Virus record (IMG/VR): IMGVR_UViG_3300024313_000067
Span: 1-21,790 of that record
DNA length: 21,790 nt
DNA from: a virus
Strand: one strand, 5' to 3'
A model generated the notes under the pieces. It ran no database searches and was not told the origin of the DNA. It was given only the letters and a program-made list of their open reading frames with translations. Below, in pieces: positions 1-5,962 of the stretch (the first letter of the stretch is position 1; every line of letters begins with the position of its first letter). The position numbers were made by a program, and so were the translations under genes.

Positions 1-47
1 TTGATATAATTATATTATAGTATAAACCTCTAAGTAAAAAATAAAAA

Positions 48-461
48 ATGCAAACTAAAATTACATTAGTGGTACTATCATCATTTTGTACATATCTGTG
101 TACATATTTCTTAAATTTATCAATGGATAATATGGAACAATACTTAGCTGTGGTATCTGTATTGTGGTTAGACGGCATATTTGGAATATGGGCAGGTGTA
201 AAAAGAGAAGGCTTTAAAACATATAAAGCACTTAAAATAATTAGAAATACAGCTGTGTGGGTTGCTATACTTACTGTAACACTTACTGTAGAAAAAGGAT
301 TTACAGGAACATCTTGGTTATCAGAGGTAGTTATGGTACCTTTTATATCACTTCAGTTAATGAGTGCTCTTAAAAACGCTTCTATGGCAGGTTTAATAAA
401 AGCTGATCAACTTAATAAGATTTTAGATATGATTGATAATCATAAAGGATTAAGAAAATAA
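48..461 (+). CDS. Holin-like small membrane protein (phage holin family 4 type)
   Basis: A 137-residue protein with hydrophobic segments at about residues 5-23, 32-50, 66-82 and 92-107 and a charged C-terminus. The stretch LDGIFGIWAG at 41-50, followed by the basic turn VKREGFK, resembles the D-x-x-x-G-I-W-A plus basic pattern of the phi29/Cp-1-type holins, which permeabilise the inner membrane at lysis. The start is the ATG after an A-rich leader (ataaaaa), with no Shine-Dalgarno. The gene ends directly at a bidirectional terminator and converges on nrdA. A second holin-like gene (4653-5114) lies on the same strand beyond the nrd module, so the two may once have been closer. The fold is fairly clear; the holin role is inferred from family resemblance. 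Confidence 0.6.
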   Translation: MQTKITLVVLSSFCTYLCTYFLNLSMDNMEQYLAVVSVLWLDGIFGIWAGVKREGFKTYKALKIIRNTAVWVAILTVTLTVEKGFTGTSWLSEVVMVPFISLQLMSALKNASMAGLIKADQLNKILDMIDNHKGLRK

Positions 462-490
462 AAAGGGGCCAAATAATATGACCCCTCTTT
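461..490. terminator. Bidirectional rho-independent terminator between holin-like gene and nrdA
   Basis: An A-run and GGGG (462-468) pair with CCCC-T-C-TTT (482-490) around a 13-base loop, with one bulged C. Read on plus it is AAAAGGGG, loop, CCCCTCTTTTAT. Read on minus it also ends in a T-run. It sits exactly between two convergent genes and can serve both. Confidence 0.75.
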
Positions 491-498
491 TATAAAGC

Positions 499-2124
499 TT
501 ATCCTTCACAGGATGAACATTCTAAAATATTACGTGCAAAATCTTGAGCCGAACTTTTACTAAACTGATAGTATAATGTTTTAATTCCTTCTTCCCATGC
601 ATATAAATACAACTGATTAATTTGCTTAGCAGATACAGATGGATCAATCATTAAATTTAATGACTGTGATTGATCAATATACTTCTGTCTTTGTGCAGCT
701 TGTAATACTATTTCTTTAGGAGAAATTTCAACAAAAGATTTAAATACTTCTTTAGTGGGAAAGTCTAGATGTTGTACGCTACCATCTTTTTGTAAAATAG
801 ACTTCCAGATTTTATCTGTATTTAAACCATGCTTTTCAAGTTCTTTTTCTAAGAATGGGTTTCTATATATAGTTTTAGATTTAGCCAGATCTTTAATGAA
901 ATAGTTAGACTTAATAGGTTCTATACCCATAGACACAGCACCATGTATAAATGAACTAGACTTAGTAGGTGCAACAGCAATAAGAGTGGTGTTAGCATAT
1001 CCTTCTCTAAGACATGTGTAGTTATACTGATTATGTAATTCTCTTGAGGCAATCTCACTTCTATCTTTAAGCGTTCTAAAGATTTCACTGTTTAGTCCTT
1101 TAGCTCTTAAAGAATCAAATTCAAGAAGCTTAGACTGCAGCAATGAATGATAACCTAAAACACCAAGACCAATTGCTCTATGCTTTTCAGCAAAGTTATA
1201 AGCTCTCTTCATACCTGGCATAGTCTCAGACTTAATAATAAATTCATCCATCACTGCATTTAAGAAGTATACGTATGTTTCAATTGCGTCAGTTTCTTTT
1301 ATTTCATCCCAGTGCAATAGATTAATAGAGCCAAGGCAACATACAAAAGAGTTATAACTATCTGTTGGTAGTTGAATTTCAGAACAAAGATTAGATGCTG
1401 TAATTTCCATACCAAGTTCTTTGTAAGGAGAATTGTTATTAGAGTTGTCTTTAAACATAATATAAGGAAAACCAAATTCACTTCTGTTTTGAATAATCTT
1501 AGCCCATATTTTACGCTTAGTTTTATCTCCCTCTTTCATTTCTTGCATCCATTGGTCACTAACTGTAATTCCATACTGTAAATTTTGTATAGGATTACCT
1601 TCTGTACCAATGTCTAAAAACTCTAAAATGTCTGCATGTTCAACAGGTAAGTATACTGCACAAGCACCACGTCTAGCTTCAGACTGTTTGCACACATCTA
1701 CTACTGTATCATATATTTTAGCATAATGCACTGGGCCATCAGCAAGTCCTCCCGTTGATATTTCTGACCCTCTTGATCTGATGTTGCCTAAAAAAGCACT
1801 TGTGCCTCCGCCATATTTACTCATCATTCCAATTTCACGTCCTGCATTTAAAATGCTATCTAAGTTATCATCAACGTTAGATCCATAGCAACTAATAGGC
1901 AAACCTTTTTGTTTACCAAAATTTATCCATACAGGGGTGGATAAAGAATAAAATCCCCTTGACATGTAATCTTCAAACTTTTCAGCAAAGCCCTTAATGT
2001 TTAGATATTTTTCAGCTTTAATAGCAATATCTTTAATTCTTTGCTCAGGTGATTCTGATATGTAACCTCTTGATAGGAATGTACGACTATTTTCATTTAG
2101 CCAATAGTATTTTTTATATATCAT
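499..2124 (-). CDS. nrdA: Ribonucleoside-diphosphate reductase, class I, alpha (large) subunit
   Basis: Reduces ribonucleoside diphosphates to deoxyribonucleotides together with NrdB. The visible catalytic residues match E. coli NrdA: first redox Cys79 (ISCYG), thiyl-radical Cys247 within N245-L-C-S-E249, partner Cys262 or Cys263 (FVCCLGSINL), radical-transfer Tyr518-Tyr519 (KTLYYQ), and the C-terminal shuttle pair Cys536/Cys539 (ECSSCEG). The glycine-rich GGGTSA at 105-110 is also typical. At 541 residues it is much shorter than E. coli NrdA (761). The N-terminal ATP-cone that carries the dATP off-switch is missing, which is common in phage enzymes and predicts resistance to dATP inhibition. 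It is last in a minus-strand operon nrdB - exported protein - nrdA, 22 bases after its neighbour. The host would supply the thioredoxin or glutaredoxin reductant, since none is seen here. Confidence 0.95.
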   Translation of the reverse strand: MIYKKYYWLNENSRTFLSRGYISESPEQRIKDIAIKAEKYLNIKGFAEKFEDYMSRGFYSLSTPVWINFGKQKGLPISCYGSNVDDNLDSILNAGREIGMMSKYGGGTSAFLGNIRSRGSEISTGGLADGPVHYAKIYDTVVDVCKQSEARRGACAVYLPVEHADILEFLDIGTEGNPIQNLQYGITVSDQWMQEMKEGDKTKRKIWAKIIQNRSEFGFPYIMFKDNSNNNSPYKELGMEITASNLCSEIQLPTDSYNSFVCCLGSINLLHWDEIKETDAIETYVYFLNAVMDEFIIKSETMPGMKRAYNFAEKHRAIGLGVLGYHSLLQSKLLEFDSLRAKGLNSEIFRTLKDRSEIASRELHNQYNYTCLREGYANTTLIAVAPTKSSSFIHGAVSMGIEPIKSNYFIKDLAKSKTIYRNPFLEKELEKHGLNTDKIWKSILQKDGSVQHLDFPTKEVFKSFVEISPKEIVLQAAQRQKYIDQSQSLNLMIDPSVSAKQINQLYLYAWEEGIKTLYYQFSKSSAQDFARNILECSSCEG

Positions 2125-2146
2125 ATTCTTTCATATTATATTTAAT

Positions 2147-2647
2147 TTATTTACACACAAGAGTAAAGAAATATTTTAATGACTTTGACTGACCAAATGA
2201 TTCACCTTCAATAATAACTTTTACTTTTTCTTTGTTGTTATTGTTTATAAGATTACTAAATTTAATATAGTTTTCATTTGCAAAATACAGACCTCCGCTT
2301 TCAGAAGCCATGCAGTCATATGTTTCAATATCACCGTTTTGTCTTTTGACTTTAATTAACCCAAATATAGTTCTATACCCAATAGTTACATTAGGTAAAG
2401 AAGAGTACTCATATAAGTTAATTTTTGCTGCTCCTCCGTAATCTACTACTTTTACAATAAGACTTGCACCACTCTGTGCTGAATTATTAAATTTACCTTC
2501 AAAATATCCAACTTTTACTTTATCTCCTGTTGGATCTCCAAATTCATCTACAACTTCTGAAATTTCCCAATCACCATACGCTATATCTTGCGCATTGATA
2601 TTAATAACTGTAATAGAAGCTAATAATAATAATAATAATGTTTTCAT
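2147..2647 (-). CDS. Small exported protein of unknown function between nrdB and nrdA
   Basis: A 166-residue protein. Residues 1-19 form a signal peptide: Lys2, a leucine-rich core, then an A-Q-D junction fitting signal peptidase I cleavage after about residue 19. The mature part has no motif I can name. It is rich in beta-type alternation with many Gly, Val and Ile residues, and has only two cysteines (in YDCMAS and at the penultimate position). It is co-oriented and tightly spaced with nrdB (25 bases before) and nrdA (22 bases after), so it is almost certainly co-transcribed, yet an exported protein has no obvious part in nucleotide reduction. It may be a cargo gene or a periplasmic/surface factor. 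Confidence 0.7.
   Translation of the reverse strand: MKTLLLLLLASITVININAQDIAYGDWEISEVVDEFGDPTGDKVKVGYFEGKFNNSAQSGASLIVKVVDYGGAAKINLYEYSSLPNVTIGYRTIFGLIKVKRQNGDIETYDCMASESGGLYFANENYIKFSNLINNNNKEKVKVIIEGESFGQSKSLKYFFTLVCK
2621..2638 (-). repeat. Six-copy TTA trinucleotide run inside a signal-peptide coding region
   Basis: Six consecutive identical TTA leucine codons (TAA on the plus strand) encode the hydrophobic core of the signal peptide of the exported protein. Gain or loss of a unit stays in frame, so slippage would only lengthen or shorten the leucine core. Confidence 0.8.
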
Positions 2648-2672
2648 AATAATAATATTTAATAGTTAGTTT

Positions 2673-3653
2673 TTAAAATAGATCATCTTCTGTGATGCTC
2701 TTACTCTTTTTATTGTAGTCAACGCTTTTCTTGTAGAAAAAATCTCCTTCTTTTGTTCCAGTTATCTCTATGTCAAACCATTCTACAGACCTTAGCAGAT
2801 TTTCATCAACTTCAAATATTGGTTTCATTCCTATCTTTTCTAAAGAGTTATTAAATCTGTTTTTTATAAAGTGTTGTATTGTATTCTTAGGTAAAAAGTT
2901 AAGTTCACCTTTTTCAAAAATCCAATCTAGTATTCCACACTCAGCTATATAAGCCTTTTTACATGCTGAGTCAATTAAATCTTCAAACTCTACATCAAAC
3001 CACTCAGGATTTTCCTTCTTTATGATATTAATAATCTCAGCTCCAAAGTTACCATGTATCTCTTCTTCTTTACTAGTAGCCTCAACAACATTAGATATAC
3101 CTTTGAATAGGTTCTTTTCTTTATTAAAGCTCATCATAATCAGAAACTGACTGAATAGACTTACATGTTCTATAAATAAAGAAAACAAAAGTACAGACTT
3201 TGTATACATCTTATTATCTCTAGAGCGTGTACCATCTAGATATTTTTTTAAATACTTAAGTCTACCTTCTATTGCAGGTACTTCAATAACTGATTGAAAT
3301 TCTTTTTCTAATCCTAAGATTCTTAGTAGTTTAGCATATGCATCTTTATGTCTTACTTCAGATTCAGCAAATGTAAATCCTACATCACCAACTTCAGTGA
3401 TAGGCATCCTTTTATATAAGTCACCCCAGAAAGTCTTTACGTTAACCTCTATCTGAGCAATTGCTAGCATAGTCTTTTTAATAACATCTCTTTCAGCTGG
3501 TGTAATAGTTACTTTAAAATCTTGTATATCTTCAGTAAAATTAAATTCTGTATCTATCCAATAAGAATGTCTAATTGCATCTTTATATGCTAACAGCTGC
3601 GGATATTCATAAGGAAGTATGTTTACTCTAGGTAAGAAAATGTTTTTATTCAT
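2673..3653 (-). CDS. nrdB: Ribonucleoside-diphosphate reductase, class I, beta (small) subunit
   Basis: The di-iron, ferritin-like radical subunit, 326 residues from the ATG at 3653. Ligand motifs by pattern against E. coli R2: Glu69 (where E. coli has Asp84), Glu99-x-x-His102 followed by Tyr106 (E115, H118 and radical Y122), Glu162 (E204), and Glu197-x-x-His200 (E238, H241). The radical tyrosine is therefore present, pointing to a tyrosyl-radical enzyme rather than a tyrosine-less type. The C-terminus TEDDLF is the acidic, aromatic tail that docks into NrdA. The reading frame stays open to an ATG at 3791, but that 46-residue hydrophobic extension is atypical for R2 and spans a terminator-like hairpin, so I prefer the start at 3653. 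It is first in the nrd operon. Confidence 0.93.
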   Translation of the reverse strand: MNKNIFLPRVNILPYEYPQLLAYKDAIRHSYWIDTEFNFTEDIQDFKVTITPAERDVIKKTMLAIAQIEVNVKTFWGDLYKRMPITEVGDVGFTFAESEVRHKDAYAKLLRILGLEKEFQSVIEVPAIEGRLKYLKKYLDGTRSRDNKMYTKSVLLFSLFIEHVSLFSQFLIMMSFNKEKNLFKGISNVVEATSKEEEIHGNFGAEIINIIKKENPEWFDVEFEDLIDSACKKAYIAECGILDWIFEKGELNFLPKNTIQHFIKNRFNNSLEKIGMKPIFEVDENLLRSVEWFDIEITGTKEGDFFYKKSVDYNKKSKSITEDDLF

Positions 3654-3675
3654 ATTTTTTTTATTATTGAGGATT

Positions 3676-3707
3676 AAAAAGCCACATCTTTGAATAAAAA
3701 GTGTGGC
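3676..3707 (-). terminator. Intrinsic terminator or attenuator in the nrdB leader
   Basis: On the minus strand GCCACA plus CTTT pairs with AAAG plus TGTGGC (6 + 4 base pairs with one bulge, loop of about six bases) and is followed directly by TTTTT. On the plus strand no T-run follows. The hairpin lies about 22 bases upstream of the nrdB ATG with no complete gene in front of it, so it would stop leader transcripts before nrdB. Confidence 0.65.
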
Positions 3708-3910
3708 CGTTAAGTAATATAATTTACTAAAAATTACCGATATAGTAAAGGTTATGGCTTTATTTATTAGATATATGCATATATATAACATATAATATTT
3801 TATATATTAGCTATAGCAAACTTATCAAAGATAATATTATTATGTCTTAATCAGTTGTTTAAGTGATGCAAAATTTGTATATTATTATTATAACAGTTTA
3901 AATATATATT
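3708..3910. promoter_or_regulatory. Divergent intergenic region between nrdB and the plus-strand late block
   Basis: About 200 very AT-rich bases between divergent transcription units, so it should hold at least two promoters. On the minus strand the octamer TAAGTTTG (plus coordinates 3817-3824) fits the Bacteroidota -7 element TAnnTTTG exactly, but I see no TTTG at the usual 19-21 base spacing in front of it. If used, the nrdB leader would be roughly 150 bases and would contain the hairpin at 3681-3707. No equally good plus-strand promoter is visible; phage late promoters may differ from the host consensus. Confidence 0.35.
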
Positions 3911-4162
3911 ATGCTTAAAAGAATAGTAAATGTCATTTGGACATATAGTTTACAAGATATTTGGAGATCTCTATGGTCTAAAACCGTGGTAGATGAAAAA
4001 GCTCAAGAAGTACTTGCAGAAATAGTAAAAAGGTATAAGCTCACTGCGCAAGAATTAAATGATGTAAGCAAAGCAATCAAAGAAGTAGGTAGTCAATTAG
4101 GGCATGTACCTAAAGCAGTTGCTGGTAAAACCAGAAAAAGAAAAGCTAAAGAGCCTAAATAA
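3911..4162 (+). CDS. Small basic protein of unknown function, first gene of plus block
   Basis: An 83-residue protein. A hydrophobic/aromatic N-terminus (residues 1-23, rich in Trp) is followed by a probable amphipathic helix (about 25-62) and a Lys/Arg-rich tail (KTRKRKAKEPK). It has no enzyme motif. The composition would suit a nucleic-acid- or membrane-contacting small virion or assembly protein. It opens the plus-strand run leading to the fibre gene, and its stop shares bases with the next start (TAATG). Function unknown. Confidence 0.6.
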   Translation: MLKRIVNVIWTYSLQDIWRSLWSKTVVDEKAQEVLAEIVKRYKLTAQELNDVSKAIKEVGSQLGHVPKAVAGKTRKRKAKEPK

Positions 4163-4263
4163 TGAGAACTATTTGTTTATTAATTCAATGGATATCAAGA
4201 AACAAAGTTTGTTTAGGTTATTGTCGTAAAGGACTTTGCTGTAAAACCAAAAGTAAAATATAA
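4162..4263 (+). CDS. 33-residue cysteine-rich micro-protein
   Basis: Begins MRTICLLIQW and ends KTKSKI. Five cysteines (residues 5, 17, 21, 26 and 27) lie among basic residues. The start codon overlaps the stop of the upstream gene in TAATG, and its own stop overlaps the next start in the same way. This back-to-back coupling is the main evidence that it is translated. The Cys spacing suggests metal binding or disulfides, but no known zinc-finger pattern is matched. No function assigned. Confidence 0.4.
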   Translation: MRTICLLIQWISRNKVCLGYCRKGLCCKTKSKI

Positions 4264-4412
4264 TGGAAGAGGATTGGAAATTAGAGATAGCATTTCATTG
4301 GCCACATGATAGACTAGCTTTAGGTTGGGATATTATAATGCCAGATGAAGAATATAAATATTCAACAGTAAAACTTTATATGTTATTTATTACTGTTACA
4401 ATAGACTTTTAA
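4263..4412 (+). CDS. 49-residue acidic/aromatic micro-protein
   Basis: Starts MEEDWKLEIA and ends LFITVTIDF. It has a Trp- and Asp/Glu-rich first half and a beta-type hydrophobic C-terminal half. It is coupled by TAATG to the preceding micro-gene and followed after 11 bases by the next gene. The non-random composition and tight coupling argue for a real gene. I do not recognise the family with certainty. Confidence 0.5.
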   Translation: MEEDWKLEIAFHWPHDRLALGWDIIMPDEEYKYSTVKLYMLFITVTIDF

Positions 4413-4423
4413 ATTAAATTAAT

Positions 4424-4639
4424 ATGGGTAAAGGACGTACTATATTACCAAACCAGAAATTAACAAGGCAAAAAAGTAAACTTTTAATGAGGTCAGGTGG
4501 TGAACTAGATGATATGATGCTGGGTTCTGTTGTTGAAAAAATGCGTAAAGGTGGTAATGCTGAAAGAATAGTAAAAGTTAAGAAAGGCAAAGATAAAAAG
4601 CAAAAGTATAAGTTAGGTGGGTGGACTCATTCTGATTAA
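4424..4639 (+). CDS. Small highly basic protein of unknown function
   Basis: A 71-residue protein with many Lys/Arg and Gly residues (MGKGRTILPN at the start; VKKGKDKKQK near 52-61). No hydrophobic segment or enzyme motif. The composition suggests DNA or RNA contact or a disordered virion component. It starts 11 bases after the previous gene and ends 13 bases before the 3-TM holin gene, within the plus block. Confidence 0.6.
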   Translation: MGKGRTILPNQKLTRQKSKLLMRSGGELDDMMLGSVVEKMRKGGNAERIVKVKKGKDKKQKYKLGGWTHSD

Positions 4640-4652
4640 AATTTTTTAAATT

Positions 4653-5114
4653 ATGAGTGATAAACCTAAAAAAAAGTTTAGAAATACCAGAGTAGGTAAG
4701 TTTTTAACAAAAAAACTACCTGCTGTACTTGGTATTGCAGGTGATATTTTACCTGACGCAGGCTTATTAAACAAGATTAAATCTTTAATAGAAAAAGAAC
4801 CAACTTTATCTAAAGAAGATAAAGAGCATGCATTGATGCTTATAGAAATGGATAAGATTGAAATGCAAGAAGTAAGTAAACGCTGGGCATCAGATATGCA
4901 AAGTGATTCTTACCTTAGTAAAAATACAAGACCCATGACATTAATATTTTTAACTGTATCATTAGTTATATTTATTTTGTTAGATGGTTTTAAGATAGAC
5001 TTCTCTATAGATCCTAGTTGGGTTGATTTATTAAAATCACTCCTAATAACGGTTTATATAGCATATTTTGGATCAAGAGGAGCGGAAAAGTTTAAAGCAA
5101 TTAGTAAAAATTAA
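4653..5114 (+). CDS. 3-TM-type holin (gene-transfer/phage release holin family)
   Basis: A 153-residue protein. The basic N-terminus (KPKKKFRNTRVGK) is followed by a weak hydrophobic patch (22-33), a charged helical middle, and the signature SKRWASDMQSDSYLSKNTRP at about 75-94, which directly precedes the first strong transmembrane segment (95-111). A second one lies at about 124-140. The R-W-x-S-D-M-x-S-D-S-x-L-S-K-x-x-R-P pattern is, to my knowledge, diagnostic of the Holin_3TMs family that forms lysis pores in the inner membrane. The window therefore contains two holin-like proteins of different families. No endolysin gene is visible beside it. Confidence 0.75.
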   Translation: MSDKPKKKFRNTRVGKFLTKKLPAVLGIAGDILPDAGLLNKIKSLIEKEPTLSKEDKEHALMLIEMDKIEMQEVSKRWASDMQSDSYLSKNTRPMTLIFLTVSLVIFILLDGFKIDFSIDPSWVDLLKSLLITVYIAYFGSRGAEKFKAISKN

Positions 5115-5127
5115 AATTAAAAAAGTT

Positions 5128-5340
5128 ATGTACAAGAAAAAAATGAAAGCTGGAGGTGGATTTACTTATGGCGCAGGAGATGGAGATATGACTCCACAAA
5201 AATCAGGAATGGAAATGATGGCTAAAGGTGGCGGATTAATGGGTTTCATGAAAGGAGGCTCAGTGCTTGATCCTATGATGAAGAAAAAATATGGTGGAAA
5301 CAAAGGTGATATGAGAAGATCTGCTAAAAGAGATTATTAA
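5128..5340 (+). CDS. Small Gly/Met/Lys-rich protein
   Basis: A 70-residue low-complexity protein with repeated GGG and K-G-G motifs (KAGGGF, MAKGGGLMG, MKGGSV, KKYGGN). The start is set at the ATG at 5128, after an A-rich leader and just behind the holin stop; an in-frame TTG at 5068 would overlap the holin and is not preferred. Similar Gly-Lys-Met-rich small proteins occur near tail and lysis genes in environmental phages, but their role is unknown. Confidence 0.6.
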   Translation: MYKKKMKAGGGFTYGAGDGDMTPQKSGMEMMAKGGGLMGFMKGGSVLDPMMKKKYGGNKGDMRRSAKRDY

Positions 5341-5359
5341 TATTATTAAATAGATAGTT

Positions 5360-5599
5360 ATGAAAAAATCTAAAAAAACAGCATCTTTTCCAACACAAGG
5401 AGCAAGATACAAGATAGAAACAACTAATGGTTATTTTGATCCAACATCTATACCGGCTAAAATTCAAGCAAAAAAGAATGCAAAAGCTGTAGCTACTAGG
5501 ATCAGATTAGCAGCTCAAGGTTTTGATGCTAAACGTGTATCTACAAAGTCTACTGAGCCAGTACAATCAGAGGCATTTAAAAAAGGTTATTGTAAATAG
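5360..5599 (+). CDS. Small basic protein of unknown function
   Basis: A 79-residue protein starting MKKSKKTASF. It has a probable helix around 33-54 rich in Ala and Lys (AKIQAKKNAKAVATRIRLAA) and a C-terminal Cys-Lys. No known motif. It lies 19 bases after one neighbour and 7 bases before the next in the plus block, so it is probably co-transcribed with virion genes. Confidence 0.6.
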   Translation: MKKSKKTASFPTQGARYKIETTNGYFDPTSIPAKIQAKKNAKAVATRIRLAAQGFDAKRVSTKSTEPVQSEAFKKGYCK

Positions 5600-5606
5600 T
5601 AAAATT

Positions 5607-5951
5607 ATGGCACTCTTAACACCTCAGAAGATATTACAGTCAGGTTTAGTTCCTACGACAGTAACTCCAGAAGCAACTGGTGATCAAATAAATAATACAG
5701 GCAGAGAATTTTTTTATGTAAAGAATGAAGGCACTGTATCACTAACTGCGACTGTAATACCTGTAGTTACTACAGTTATAAATCAATCATTTGGTAAGCT
5801 AAAAAAAGAAAATGCTGTGTTAAGTTTAGCTGTAGGCGAAGATGGTTTTTTAGGTCCTTTTGAAGTTGATGCTTTTAATGATGGTTTAGGTAGAATAACA
5901 ATAACTTGTTCTGTTCAAAGTAATATCAAATTGTCAGTATTATTTGCATAA
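5607..5951 (+). CDS. Small beta-rich probable virion protein (decoration or fibre accessory)
   Basis: A 114-residue protein beginning MALLTPQKIL from the ATG at 5607; upstream in-frame codons overlap the previous gene and were not used. It alternates polar and hydrophobic residues throughout (YVKNEGTVSLTATVIPV, then LSLAVGEDGFLGPFEVDAF), indicating a single beta-sandwich domain with little helix. The opening TPQKI-x-x-x-G-L-x-P and the VKN-x-G segment resemble small structural proteins beside head or tail genes in phages. It lies 11 bases before the fibre gene. A virion role is inferred from fold type and context only. Confidence 0.55.
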   Translation: MALLTPQKILQSGLVPTTVTPEATGDQINNTGREFFYVKNEGTVSLTATVIPVVTTVINQSFGKLKKENAVLSLAVGEDGFLGPFEVDAFNDGLGRITITCSVQSNIKLSVLFA

Positions 5952-5962
5952 ATAAATAAAAA

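Noticed and set aside
1299-1581. Open frames opposite or within nrdA
   Set aside because: They lie wholly inside a certain gene and encode no coherent protein features; similar shadows inside the other long genes were dropped too.
3654-3791. 46-residue in-frame N-terminal extension of NrdB from an ATG at 3791
   Set aside because: It is hydrophobic, unlike any R2 N-terminus, and runs through the terminator-like hairpin. The downstream ATG at 3653 gives a normal-length R2.
5068-5127. Upstream TTG start for the Gly/Met/Lys-rich protein, overlapping the 3-TM holin
   Set aside because: The extension overlaps the holin C-terminus in another frame, while an ATG with a clean A-rich leader sits at 5128.
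5523-5606. Upstream start for the 114-residue virion-like protein
   Set aside because: The extra residues overlap the preceding gene and do not resemble the beta-type domain; the ATG at 5607 fits the spacing between genes.
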